Shown here: positions 20,574 to 31,587 of the stretch, one piece after another
Layout: each line of letters starts with the position of its first letter
Position numbering within the stretch: the stretch's first letter is position 1
Assembly: GCF_036884655.1 (NCBI RefSeq)
Contig: NC_088342.1
Location: 13,637,001-13,701,000 of the forward strand
DNA length: 64,000 nt
Direction: 5' to 3'
Origin: Musa acuminata AAA Group
Lineage: Eukaryota; Streptophyta; Magnoliopsida; Zingiberales; Musaceae
Translations under genes and position numbers: made by a program
The notes under the pieces: generated by a model
What the model was told of the DNA's origin: nothing
Seen by the model: the letters and a program-made list of their open reading frames with translations, nothing else
Databases searched by the model: none

Positions 20574-21494
20574 ATGTTGCATTCAAATCCCTTACGTGGC
20601 ATACTTGATGTCAACCGCCTCGCTGGTCCAAATTATACGGATTGGCTCCGTAACTTGAGAATTGTTCTCACAACAGAGAAAATCGTGTACGTCCTTGATA
20701 CAGTGATGCCTACGCCCGAAGAAGGGGCAAGCGAGGATGAGATCGCTCGCTACGTGAAGTACATTGATGACTCAACTCTTGCTCAGTGCTATATGTTGGG
20801 CTCTATGACTCCTGAGTTACAGAGACAACATGAAAAGATGGATGCCAGATCCATTCTCCTACATGTCCGTAAATTGTTTGAGGAACAGGGAAGGACTTAG
20901 CGATATGAGATATCCAAGAGCCTTTTCCGCGCTAGGATGACTGAGGGGACACCGGTTCAGAACCATGTCCTAAAGATGATTGAGTGGATAGAGAAACTCA
21001 CAGGTCTAGGAATGGTCCTAGAGGATAACTTGTGTGTGGACATTGTGCTTCAGTCCCTACCAGATTCCTTTTCACAGTTCATAATGAATTTTAATATGAA
21101 CAAGCTTGAGGTGACTCTCCTAGAGCTCCTCAATATGTTGAGGGAGGCAGAGAGTACTATTAAGAAAGAGAAGCCAGTTCTCTACACTGGTGAGACCAGA
21201 ATGAAAAGAAAAGCAGAAAGGTCCCTTAAGAAGGGAAAGGGCAAGGGCAGACCAGGTAAAGCAAAGGTTGCTAAGAAAGACCCAGTAAAGGACAAAGGCC
21301 AATGCTTCCACTATGGTAAAGATGGGCACTGGAAGAGGAACTCCAAAGAGTACCTTGCAGAAAGGGCGAAACAGAAGCTTGGTGAAGCTTCAAGTACATT
21401 CATGATCAATCTCCAATTGTTAGATTTTGTGATAGTGCATTGGTATTGGATACCAATATTGCTTATCACATCTACAATTTATTGTAAATTCTAG
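20574..21494 (+). pseudogene. gag of Cop1, one premature stop and damaged zinc knuckle
   Basis: Starts MLHSNPLRGILDVNRLAG, the typical opening of copia gag proteins with the NYTDWLRNLRIVL motif. A TAG at 20898-20900 interrupts the frame after EEQGRT; Cop2 has CAG there. The rest ([31 protein letters not shown], a lysine-rich linker) is readable to the knuckle, which reads [14 protein letters not shown]: two of the CCHC cysteines are replaced. The frame then drifts into a nonsense tail (from about [12 protein letters not shown]) because of a 1-bp difference from Cop2. The product would have been the capsid/nucleocapsid precursor. Confidence 0.87.
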
Positions 21495-21652
21495 TAAAGC
21501 TAAGGGGAGATTGACAAGAGGAATATTGCATAAATGTTTGTTTATGCAAGACACTACTCCACATATCATGAATGTAAGTGTCTAAGAGGAAACGAGAGGA
21601 GGTGAACAGTGTATACCTATGGCATTGTAGGCTAGGTCATATCCATGAGTGA
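21495..21652 (+). pseudogene. Collapsed protease segment of Cop1
   Basis: Only about 250 bp separate the zinc knuckle from GAG-pre-integrase (WHCRLGHIHE). A copia protease plus linker normally takes several hundred bases. A trace (LVLDT-IAYHI-like, near 21440-21475) lacks the D-S/T-G site, and stops follow in all frames. Cop2 has the same collapse at 37450-37670. A TGA at 21650-21652 sits just before the long pol frame. Confidence 0.6.
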
Positions 21653-24226
21653 ATGATTCAAAAGTTGCTAAATGATGGATATCTAGATCTATTCGACTAT
21701 GTGTCATATGCAACTTGCGAGCCTTGCCTTCGTGGAAAACAGACCAACTCTCCATTTAGTGGAACTGGAGAGAGAGCCACTCAGCTGTTGGAACTCATAC
21801 ATAGTGATATATGTGGACCCATGTCAACTCATTCCATTGGAGGTTACTCCTACTTCATTACATTTACTGATGATTTCTCAAGGTATGGATATGTGTACTT
21901 AATGAAGTACAAGTCCGAGGCCTTTGAGAAATTCAGAGAGTATAAGAATGAGGTGGAGAACCAGACTGGAAAGAGTATCAAAACTCTTCGATCAGATCGA
22001 GGAGGTGAGTACTTAAGTACAGAGTTTACTAAGTTCCTCAAGGACCATGGGATATTATCCCAATGGACACCTCCTTACACACCTCAGCTCAATGGTGTCT
22101 CTAAAAGGAGAAATCGTACGTTATTAGATATGGTACGGTCCATGATGAGTTTCGCTGACCTACCCATCTCATTCTGGGGATATGCCCTAGAAACCGCAGC
22201 TTACCTTCTGAACAGAATTCCAACTAAGTCGGTAGTGTCTACACCATATGAGATATGGAAAGGGAAGAAGCCTGATCTTAAGATTGTTAAGATTTGGGAC
22301 TGCCCTACCCACGTTAAAAGACATAACCCCGATAAGTTAGAATCAAGGACAAAGCGATGCAAATTTGTGGGATACCCCAAGGAAACTTGTGGGTATTATT
22401 TCTATCATCTCGAGGACCAAAAGGTCTTTGTAGCTAAGAGAGTAGTGTTCCTTGAGAAGGAACACATTCTTGGCGGAGACAGTGGAAGAATGATAGAGTT
22501 GAGCGAGGTTGGAGAACTAAGCTCAAGCACCACTCTACAGCCCGAGTCTGTTCAGGTACCTAATACACAAGTATCAACTTTACGCAGGTCTGATAGAGTA
22601 TCCCATCCTCCTAAGAGATATGTGGGACATATTAGAGGAGAGGATGTAGAGGATATTGATCCTCAGACCTACAAGGAGGCTATTATGAGTATAGACTCCG
22701 GGAAGTGGCAAGAAGCCATGAATTCTGAGATGGATTCTATGTACTCCAATAAGGTTTGGAACCTAGTTGATGCGCCCGAAGGTATTGTACCCATCGATTG
22801 CAAGTGGATCTTTAAGAAAAAGATCGGAGTAGATGGAAATGTAGAGACCTATAAAGCAAGGCTAGTGGCTAAGGGGTATCGTCAAAGGCAAGGTGTTAAC
22901 TACGACGAAACCTTCTCACCCGTAGCATTGCTAAAATTCATCAGAATTCTATTGGCAATTGCAGCACACTATGATTATGAGATCTGGCAGATGGATGTGA
23001 AAACTGCATTCCTCAACGGGAACCTCGAGGAGGAGGTGTATATGATGCAACCTGAGGGATTCGTGTCCAAGAACTGCCCAGATAAGGTGTGTAGGTTGCT
23101 TAGATCCATTTATGGACTAAAGCAAGCTTCCCGAAGTTGGAATATAAGATTTGATGAGGCAATCAGATCTTATGACTTCATTAAGAACGAAGATTATCCT
23201 TATGTATACAGGAAGGTAAGTGGGAGCGCTATCACCTTTTTGGTGTTATATGTGGATGACATCCTCATCATTGGGAATGACGTAGGAATGCTATCCACAG
23301 TAAAGGCTTGGTTATCTAGACACTTCTCCATGAAGGACTTAGGGGAAGCATCCTATATCTTGGGGATTAGAATCTATAGAGATAGATTCAAGAGGATGCT
23401 TGGCTTGTCCCAGTCTAAGTACATAGAAACCATTGTCAAAAGGTTTGGCAATGAAAATTCCAAGAGAGGTCTCATACCGATGAGACATGGGATATCGCTT
23501 TCTACGAGTATGTCCCCAAAGACTCCAGAAGAAAGGGCAAACATGGATATGATACCTTATGCCCCAGCAATAGGGTCTATCATGTATGCCATGCTATGTA
23601 CTAGGCCTGATATAACGCATGCTCTGAGTGTCACGAGCAGGTATCAGGCGGATCCAGGCTTGGAGCATTGGAAAGCAGTAAAGTGTATCCTTAAGTACTT
23701 GAGAAGGACTAAGGATCTTTTACTAGTATGTGGAGGTAATAGCCTTAAGGTTGAAGGCTACACTGACTCAAGTTTTCAGTCTGATGTCGATGATAGCAAG
23801 TCGAATTCAGGGTATGTGTACACATTGAATGGAGGAGCAGTGTGCTGGAAGAGTTCCAAGCAAGATACTACTACTGACTCGACCACAGAGGCGGAGTACA
23901 TTGCTGCATTAGATGTAGCAAAGGAGGGAGTCTGGGTGAAAAGTTCATCATAGATTTGGGAGTCGTGCTGGGTAGCGAGGAGCCGATCTCCTTATATTGC
24001 GACAACAACGGGGCGATTACTCAAATAAGGGAACCTGGGTCTCATCAGAAGTGTTCTGAGGAGGTTCCAACTTATCAAAGAGATTGTAACCCGAGGAGAT
24101 GTAGCAGTGGAAAGAGTTCCATCCGAAGATAACATTGCAGATCCATTGATAAAGCTGTTGTCTCATTTTGTCTTTGAGCATCACAGGGGTTTGATGGGGA
24201 TCAGACACATAGGTGATTGGCTTTAG
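21653..24226 (+). pseudogene. pol of Cop1: integrase, reverse transcriptase, RNase H
   Basis: The open stretch 21653-23953 (766 codons) is the best preserved pol in the window. Integrase: CEPCLRGK zinc ligands, LIHSDICGPM and TLRSDRGGEY with catalytic aspartates; the third catalytic residue is AAA (Lys) at 22103-22105 where Cop2 has GAA (Glu). RT: QMDVKTAFLNG and YVDDILIIGND intact. RNase H: EGYTDSSFQSD and STTEAEYIA. A frameshift at about 23935 ends the frame in EGVWVKSSS. The remainder to the family stop (GDWL, TAG 24224-24226) is out of frame and lacks part of the H-x-K region. Inactive integrase and no protease: not autonomous. Confidence 0.9.
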
Positions 24227-24230
24227 GTCA

Positions 24231-24240
24231 AGTGGGAGAT
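24231..24240 (+). promoter_or_regulatory. Polypurine tract of Cop1
   Basis: AAGTGGGAGA-type purine run ending one base before the 3' LTR; same sequence at 40263-40273 in Cop2. Confidence 0.8.
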
Positions 24241-25734
24241 TGCTAGTCATAGGTGCCCAGCAAGCCAATCACGTGAGTGATGGCACGTGTGACTTGATAC
24301 AGAATCTTTTTGCTTATTATATTTTGGCGTATATCACTTTATAACTATTGCATAAATGCATACATATATTGTGATGTCCTTGGATTTGTGCAATGGGAAT
24401 CGGATCGTGATGAGATCACGATAATGAGATCAATTCACCTTTAAACACATATCCTAAATGATCCCGGTCATAGGTTACTCGAGAGGGACATAGTGATAAC
24501 CGGATAGACTGGTGTGTTGTATACCCGTCCATATGATGGATGCAGCTGGTCTCATAGCTGCTCATGTAGGGACACTAGGGATACAGTACAGGTGCTCATT
24601 AGAGAATGAGTTCACTGATTGATCCGCATACGGAATGTTGGATGGTTGATGATGCCTTATTGTCAGACAGCGATTCCGTAGTCCTAGTGGTGTATCTAGT
24701 CCTTAGACTTGAGACACCAAGGATGTCCTGTATGAGTGCTCCACTCTTTGATACCAGACTTATAGGTTTGGCTGTCCCAGATCTAGTACAGCTAGTCATT
24801 GGGAGTGGTAGTCGACCTTACGAGGGCTATTGAGTGTCGATAGATGATCATCCACTCTCGGCGTCATGAGAGGAATATCCCATGTGTTCTTGCTCAAACA
24901 AATCCCTAGCCAGGGTCATTCGGGTTGAGAGAGAAAGAGTTCTCCGGGAGAATCCGATTAGAGCGAGACTCGAGTAGAAACCATATGGGTCTGACAACAC
25001 CATGCTCGATATACGGTCTTTGCGATATTAGATGGATGAGGGATTATAGGTACACGGTAACTGAGGACAGACAGGTCCAATGGATTGGATTCCCCTGTAT
25101 CGTCTGGGGACTACGGCGTAGTGGCCTAGTATGTCCGTAGTCGATGAGTCGAGTGAATTATTACAGAGATAATAATTCACTGAGTTAGAATGAGTTCTGA
25201 CAGGTATGACTCACGGCCAGCTCGATATTGGGCCTAGAGGGTCACACACATATGGTAGGGATTGCGATGAGTAGAGGTTCGGATATGAGATATCCGATGG
25301 AGCCCTTGTCTTATTGGATGCAGATCCAATACCCACTAGGGGAGGACCCATTAGGGTTTGACAGGGGACCTCTATAAATAGGAGGGATTCAGAGCCTCAT
25401 AGGCTAGAGCCTTTGCTTGCCTTTCCTATTCTCCTCTTCCTCTCCACCTCAGATCAGGCTTGGAGTTTTGAGGAGCGTCGTCGCAACCCTGCTGTGTGGA
25501 TCACTGCTAGAGAGGAGGACGCTTGACCTCCTTCACCCTCTCCTAAGGATCTGCAAGGAAACAGGGATATACGATCTCCCTAGGTAACACAATCTACTCT
25601 ATACGCAGTTTCATGTTTCACGGATTTTTGCGCACCAATCTTCGCACGACGATGAACATCTTTTTGGGAATCGGGGATTTTGTTTTCTTGTTCTTCCGCT
25701 GCGCATGTGATGTCGCCCCCATGATTTCCCAACA
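24241..25734 (+). repeat. 3' LTR of Cop1
   Basis: TGCTAGTCATAGGTGCC to TTTCCCAACA, 1494 bp, TATA at 25372-25380, followed by the ATATC duplication. Confidence 0.95.
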
Positions 25735-27910
25735 ATATCTCCAAGCACCTGTTCACTACTTCAGTCTGGCCGTCGGTTTGTGGGTGATATGTTGTACTTA
25801 TTTTTAATTTAGTGCCCTGTATTTGGAATAACTCTGTCCAAAATTTGCTCATGAAGACCCAATCATGATCGCTTATAATAGATCTTAGCATCCTATGCAA
25901 TTTTACAATATTCTCCATAAAGGTTCGAGTAATACTAGAAGTAGTGTAGAGATTACGAACAACGCAAAAGTGAGCATACTTTGTAAGGCGATCAACCACG
26001 ATAAAAATTGTACCTTTTTCTTGTGATGAGGGAAGCCCTTCGATGAAGTCCATTGATATATCAATCTATATTGAGTTTGGGATGGGTAAAGGTTACAACT
26101 TTCCGGGACTTGCCACTGTTTTGCCTTTGTGTCGTTGACATACATCACATTGTGCCACAAATTTAGCAATAATATTTTTCATCCCTACCCAACAAAAATT
26201 TTGCTTAATTCTCTTATAGGTTCTAAGGAACCCAGAGTGCCCAACCACAGGTGTGGAATGCATCTCTTGAATGATGGTGTTTATGCAAGTAGAATTTGGC
26301 ACAAGCACAATGTGTCCCGTATAGCGTAATTCTTTTGAGTCCCAATTGTAATGAGCCACAAAGTTTGGTGCTTCCTTTAATTTTTCTATGATCTTACTGG
26401 TCTTTGGATCTTCCTACCATTCTCTCTTAATATCCTTAAGGAAGTCGTTGATCGAAAGTGAAACGGTCAAAAATTCAGTTTGCTCAGGTAGCCGCGAAAG
26501 TACATCTACAACAACATTCTATTTCTCCTTTTTGTAAGTTATTTCATAATTATATCTAAGAAGCTTTGTTACCCATTTTTGCTGCTCTAGGGAAGATATA
26601 TTCTGCTTTGAGAAATATTTTAGGTTTTTATGATCGGTCTTGATTTGAAAGTGTCGCCCAATCAAGTACGGTCTCCATTTGGCCACTACATGCACAATTG
26701 CAAGCATCTCCTTGCCGTAAATAGTCATCTTGAGATGGGAAGGAGATAATGCCTTACTGGTATAAGCGAGGGGGCAGCTATCTTACATTAGTATAGTACC
26801 AATTCTGACTTCGGAGGCATAGGTTTAAATAACAAAATTTCTTGCCAAAGTTAGGTAGCGCTAGTACGAGAGTTATCATCATTGCTACTTTAAGTTTGTT
26901 GAAGGTGGTGAACACTTTGTCCAACCATTAGAAAGTATCTTTTTTTAGTAAGGAAGTAAGGGGTGTATTGATCTTTCCATAGTTTTTCATGAACTTGCGG
27001 TAGTAGCTTGTTAAACCAAGAAAGCCGCGTAGCGATTTTATGTTCCTCGGGGTCAGCCAGTTTTGCATTACTTTAATTTTGGAAGGGTCCATCACCACAC
27101 CTTTCTTTGATATGATATACCCAAGATATTTTACCTTTTGTTGAAGAAAGTTGTACGTTGATTTTTTGACAAAAAGAACATATTCTCGCAAAATCGTCAA
27201 AACAAGTCGTAAGTGCTAAAAATAACTTTCAAGAGAAGGGCCGTAAATAAAGATATTATCGAAGAAAACCAGCACAAACTTACAAAGATAATTCTGAAAA
27301 ATATCATTCATAAGACTCTGGAAGGTGGAGGGAGCATTGGTGAGACCAAAGGGCATTACCAAAAATTCGTAGTAGCCATTATGTGTTCGAAAGGCGGTTT
27401 TCGGTATGTCTTCTTTGCACACTCATATTTGATGATATCCGGATTGAAGGTCCAGCTTTGTAAAGACTTGTGCTCCCTTTAATTCATTAAGCAATTCATC
27501 TACTACTAGAATCGGATATTTTTCCTTGATGATTATGTCGTTGAGAGCTCGGTAATCAACGCACATTTGCCATGTTTCGTCCTTCTTTCGTACGAGGAGC
27601 ACCGATGAAGAGTAGGGGCTACAACTTGGTGAAATAAATTCTGTTTCGAGCATCTCTTTTATAATCATTTCTATTTTATCCTTTTAGAGATATTGATACT
27701 AATATGGCCGAGTATTTGCTGGAGGTTTACCTAGAAGAATCGGTATAAAATGATCATGCCGACGGGTAAGAGGTAGGTTGCGTGGTTCGTCAAATATATC
27801 TGAAAATTCAGCAAGCAAAGGAAGTAGGTTTTGATCTTCAAATTCTATTAGCTCTCCCTTAGTTTGCTGCTTAAGTTGAACCAAAAAGCTGATGCATGCT
27901 TTGTGCAAAA
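25735..27910 (-). pseudogene. RT, RNase H and integrase of Gyp-M
   Basis: Right to left: RT entry (27908-27699, ending NTRPY), RT core (27668-27423: RKKDETWQMCVDYRAL, FTKLDLQSGYHQI), palm (27422-27216) where the catalytic motif reads [11 protein letters not shown] instead of FFDD, thumb/connection (27200-26928), RNase H (26728-26519: HVVAKWRPYLIGRHF, KTDHKNLKYF), integrase zinc region (26359-26093: CDVCQRHKGKTV) and integrase core (26053-25740: MDFIEGLPSSQEKGT). Stops and shifts separate each piece. The frame continues beyond Cop1 at 17323. Confidence 0.88.
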
Positions 27911-29890
27911 CCTTCTCTATTCGTTATGTGCAAATTGTCATTACGTCACCCCCATATTTCCCGTGCAGTATCACTTATTTCCCCTTATTGTAAAATTTCA
28001 TAATTAGTTTCATGAAATTTTAAGAAACATTACCTAATGTCTTCGGCTATTCTATGCTGAGCATGACCTCATAATCATCAAGAGGGAGGAGGAAGAAATA
28101 TATAATTATCTCTTGGTCCTACAGCAATAGTTTCACCCACGGGCACCTATGATCACACTTCAAAATTCATTCATTGGTGACCTTAATGTCAAACCTACTA
28201 CAATTCTCGATAGGTAAGGCCATCTGGACAGCAACCTTGCTATTCATAAAATTATTAGTACTCCTGGTGTCAATAAGAACGGTGATAGGTTTTTGCTTCA
28301 GAAGTCCTCCCACTTTTATCATTTATAAGTTCGCGTAACCGACAAGGTCATGTATTGTAATATCAACTGGATCCGTGACCTCTTCCTCATGCTCCTGGAC
28401 CTCCTCCTCCATGCCTTCAAGAGGTTCAACTAGTAGGAGGTGGCCCCTTTTGCAACGATGATCGTAGTTCTACGGCTCGTCGTAATGCCAACAAAGACCC
28501 TTCACTGATCGGTCACGTAGTTCTTCTCCTGTCAATTTTTTTGGTAGTGAAGGACGGTTGGAGCAGAAGGAGGTTTATATGCTACGGGCCTAGGAGGGGT
28601 TCTCATCTTCCGATCATCTTGGTTGAACCGTTCTTCTTGTATTCGAGTGAAAAAAAATTACAGCTATCACGGTACAGGGCTATTGCGCCTTAACTTCCCC
28701 TTTTATCTCTGGCTTGAGTCCTTCGATGAATGTTCCTAATAATTAACAGTTAGTCCAATCACAAGCAAGGTAGGATAGCTTCTTAAACATAGTTTGGTAC
28801 TCTTGAATCGTAGAGGTTTGTCGAATCTTTGCGAGTTGGCCATCGATATTTTCATACTCCCTAGGTCTGAAACAATTTAGCAGTGCATTCTTAAATTGAT
28901 TCAATGTCAAAGCCCCATGATTATATTCTAGTCAATTGTATTATTGAATAGCATTCTCTTCAAGGTATATAACAATAATTTCCACCATAGCATCATCCGA
29001 TGTTCGATAGTAACGAAAGTAACATTCGGCGTGCAAAATCCACCCCGCCGGGTCTCCTTCTTCCCATTGCGGGAAGTCCACCCTCATGTATGGCTGAAGC
29101 ATGTATGAGGGCTATCCCTCCTTCTCTTGAGGCCTCTCTGAACTCTCTCTTCACTAAAATTTGGTTGGACTTGGCGGTTGTCCAATTCTGAATTATGTAA
29201 ACAAAGTGTGCAATTTGTCCTCCAAGCGTGATTCAAGCCGCGATTTAATCTGAGATTCCAATGCTTCAAATTTGACATCAATTAGATCTTGAGAAGCTAT
29301 AGCATATGTGTGTAGAACAAAAATATCCCTATCTTTTTTCTGTTGATGGGTTAATGGCATGGGGTGGTGGAAGGTTCGGAAAAATTAAGGATCACGGAAA
29401 CGTACTATAGTAGATTTTTACATCTAAAGTGTAACTGTTTAGATATAAAAGATTAGTAGTTTATATTGAGAATTTTTTTGATGAAACTAAAGGGAATTCT
29501 ACTATTAGAAGTGTTAAAGTTGTCATAAAAATTTCGTAGAGATTTGGATAGAAAAAACGTAGTAGCAAGATCAAATAAACTATGCTATATGGTTGGAATT
29601 CTACAGTGCATCTTTTATCGTAGAGATGAAAACTTTGCAATCAAAAGTTTATGCAGTAATATAGGAACAGTTTTTTTTTAGATTTTTGAATAAGGATAAC
29701 TAAATTACAGCAGCAATAAGGTAGGAAACCAGAACCTATTACAATTCACGGAGAGATCAAAGGATGATCTGCGATGGTGGAGATAACGGTGGAATTTAGC
29801 AATGATCTTTTAAACAATTATGAGAATTGCTTTGGATGGCTATAGGGGGTTGATGGATGGCGGTGGAAGGGCAACGAGACGCCAAGAATG
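27911..29890 (-). pseudogene. gag and protease region of Gyp-M, heavily decayed
   Basis: No long frame survives, but two landmarks place it. On the - strand near 28490-28440 a gag nucleic-acid-binding segment reads GLCWHYDEP then NYDHRCKRGHLL, one cysteine and one tryptophan codon changed from the usual CWHC...W form. Near 28280-28210 the protease site reads VLIDTRSTNNFMNS, with the catalytic DTG changed to DTR. Both lie between the primer-binding site and RT as expected. Frames near 29000-29280 have no recognised domain. Confidence 0.6.
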
Positions 29891-29904
29891 CTGCTTTGAT
29901 ACCA
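29891..29904 (-). promoter_or_regulatory. Primer-binding site of Gyp-M
   Basis: On the - strand TGGTATCAAAGCAG, 2 nt after the LTR end; a Met-tRNA-like priming site with A where the copia elements have G. Confidence 0.75.
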
Positions 29905-29906
29905 AG

Positions 29907-30262
29907 TATTAGAACCCTTGCGGATTCTAAGCTTGGGTTTGATCTCCTTAGGGGATCAGCCTCCTTAGAACTCTATAGGGTTCCTTCCTTCAGGTTGCTG
30001 CTCAAAGACTGATAAAAAGATTCATCTATTCATTGAGAAAAGAGAATAAATACATGACTATTTATAGGGCTTCTAAATCCCAACTCCTAATAGGACTCTT
30101 ACTCAAGACTCATATTCCTTTATAACTCCTAATTCTTCTCTAAGAAACAACCTACTAACCTTACCCGACCTCTTCACCTATTTAATAGGGGTTGGCCAGG
30201 TAGATTTTACATAAATGATAATTTCAATCTCAATTAGGACTCTTCTAACTAGAGTCCTAATA
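29907..30262 (-). repeat. 5' LTR of Gyp-M
   Basis: 356 bp, aligned with 14789-15157. Ends are TATTAG...CTAATA, a perfect 6-bp inverted pair but not TG...CA. TATA (reverse of TATTTATAG) at 30059-30067. Confidence 0.8.
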
Positions 30263-31226
30263 GAATGACATGATTGGGTGAGGCCTACTTGCATCTAGTT
30301 CCTCCACATCATTTTCCTTTGAATCAAACTTGAGGTCTAGCTAGTTAGCCTTAGTCAGTCCACGTCAAGGCTCACGTTGAACCCTTACCCAAGGACCATA
30401 TAATTGGTCTTCTTCACCCTCTCGCCAACTATTTGTTATTACCCAAAAATTGGGGCGGGGGAGGGGGGGAGCGGCAGTGTCTTAGTAATCAAAACTAAAA
30501 AAATATATTCCTTTATCTTCCACACTATAATAAAAGTTTATAGAGAACTTTTATGCGTGAAAAAGTACCCATAAGAGTTGAGTCGATAGTCAAAGTGTTA
30601 TTGATCTGAGTAAAAATTGAACTTTTGAAATCCAAGCAGTGTCCAGTATAATCATATTCAAGATATACTATAGAAGAAGTTATTACATCTTGAAAATATC
30701 CATACCCATGTGGAGGAACTCCCCACATGGGTGTGAGAGAGAGATTCGTTGAGTGGTCCCTCCCATAACTTAAGTGGTGGGACCCATGGGGGTTAATTAA
30801 AAACCCTAATCTTAATTTTTTTTTATACAAGACAAGAACGTTATAAATATAACAATAAAAAGATAATACAATGTAGCACTGATATGTTCTACTACGTTAA
30901 AGCATAGGGGCCAAAAGAAATAGACCAGGGCTTATGAAATAAAGGCAGCATACAAATAAAACAAAGCCTCATCAACAATCAGAAGTAAAACAAAAATTAA
31001 ATGTCTTCCATGCAGTACTATATTTGTCTCTTAGAGGCACGATACTTTTCTACACCGTATAAAAATAGACTATCTATCTTCTTCCATCTCCATCAATTAT
31101 TAGCTACATCAAAAACTCTTAGAGGGCATTAAAGTTGTTAGAGGTTGTCACGACGATGAGACTATCAATCATGATAGAACCATAAGAAGACGTCGCATGT
31201 CTTGTGGGAAGCCCAATATCAGATAT
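30263..31226. other. Unassigned stretch between Gyp-M and Tnt-D
   Basis: No recognisable gene. Contains a poly-G tract (30453-30472), a 10-bp perfect hairpin at 30704-30732 and, at 31130-31226 on the - strand, a short DIGLP-containing frame that resembles the other flank of Tnt-D (42977-43190). A 101-codon - strand frame at 30525-30830 spans the hairpin and resembles no family I know. Confidence 0.5.
30704..30732. repeat. Perfect 10-bp inverted repeat
   Basis: ACCCATGTGG, 9-nt loop, CCACATGGGT. Isolated hairpin in unassigned DNA; function unknown. Confidence 0.8.
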
Positions 31227-31557
31227 TGTTAGTTGACAAGTCTAACATAGTCCCACATCAGGAAAATCAAGTTTGGTATCTCCTGTTTAAACTATAAATA
31301 AAGGTCTAGGCTTTGAAGTCAAAGGCACCACAAGAAAAACCTAAGTGTTTACTTTGGGTTTAAGTCCACACTCAATTAAATAGTTTGGGCTTATAGTTTA
31401 GATTTTTCTTGTTTAATAGATTCGGGTGTTTTATGGCCTAGGAACATCTTCCTAAGACATTTGTAATAGTCCCTCTTTTATAGTAATGATTTGTTTCTCT
31501 TTCGTCCGTGGATGTAGGTCAATTAATCGAACCACGTAAATCTGGTGTTCTTGTCGC
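31227..31557 (+). repeat. 5' LTR of Tnt-D, 3' end deleted
   Basis: TGTTAGTTGACAAG onward, collinear with 42564-42894. After CTTGTCGC it jumps straight to AGAGCCTGGTTTCAGG, the second half of a primer-binding site, so about 80 bp of LTR end plus the first bases of the site are missing. TATA at 31292-31300. Confidence 0.85.
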
Positions 31558-31587
31558 AGAGCCTGGTTTCAGGATCTTTTGGCAACA

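Larger units (their letters stand above)
17324..25734 (+). mobile_element. Ty1/copia retrotransposon Cop1, complete with target duplications
   Basis: Two LTRs of about 1.49 kb (17324-18813 and 24241-25734), TG...CA ends (TGCTAGTCA to CCAACA), primer-binding site, 1.76-kb leader, gag, pol and polypurine tract. The 5-bp ATATC flanks both sides (17319-17323 and 25735-25739) and the interrupted Gyp-M rejoins perfectly. The family also includes Cop2. Protein sequence and LTR length suggest an Angela/Tork-type copia; the lineage is uncertain. Confidence 0.96.
16701..30262 (-). mobile_element. Ty3/gypsy chromovirus on the - strand (Gyp-M), interrupted by Cop1
   Basis: Reading right to left: 5' LTR 30262-29907, primer-binding site 29904-29891, gag 29890-27911, RT/RNase H/integrase 27910-25735, the Cop1 insertion, then the integrase C-terminus and start of the chromodomain region (17323-16701). 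The two halves join in register across the ATATC duplication (GGTGCTTGGAGATAT then ACCTCATATGC), matching Gyp-P near 14021-14050. The 3' LTR is missing: the element stops in the chromodomain linker at about 16700 against the SIRE-C LTR stub. Confidence 0.9.

Noticed and set aside
27213..27482. + strand frame of 89 codons
   Set aside because: Shadow of the - strand gypsy RT.
30525..30830. 101-codon - strand frame as a gene
   Set aside because: Spans a hairpin, has no recognisable domain and no supporting context.
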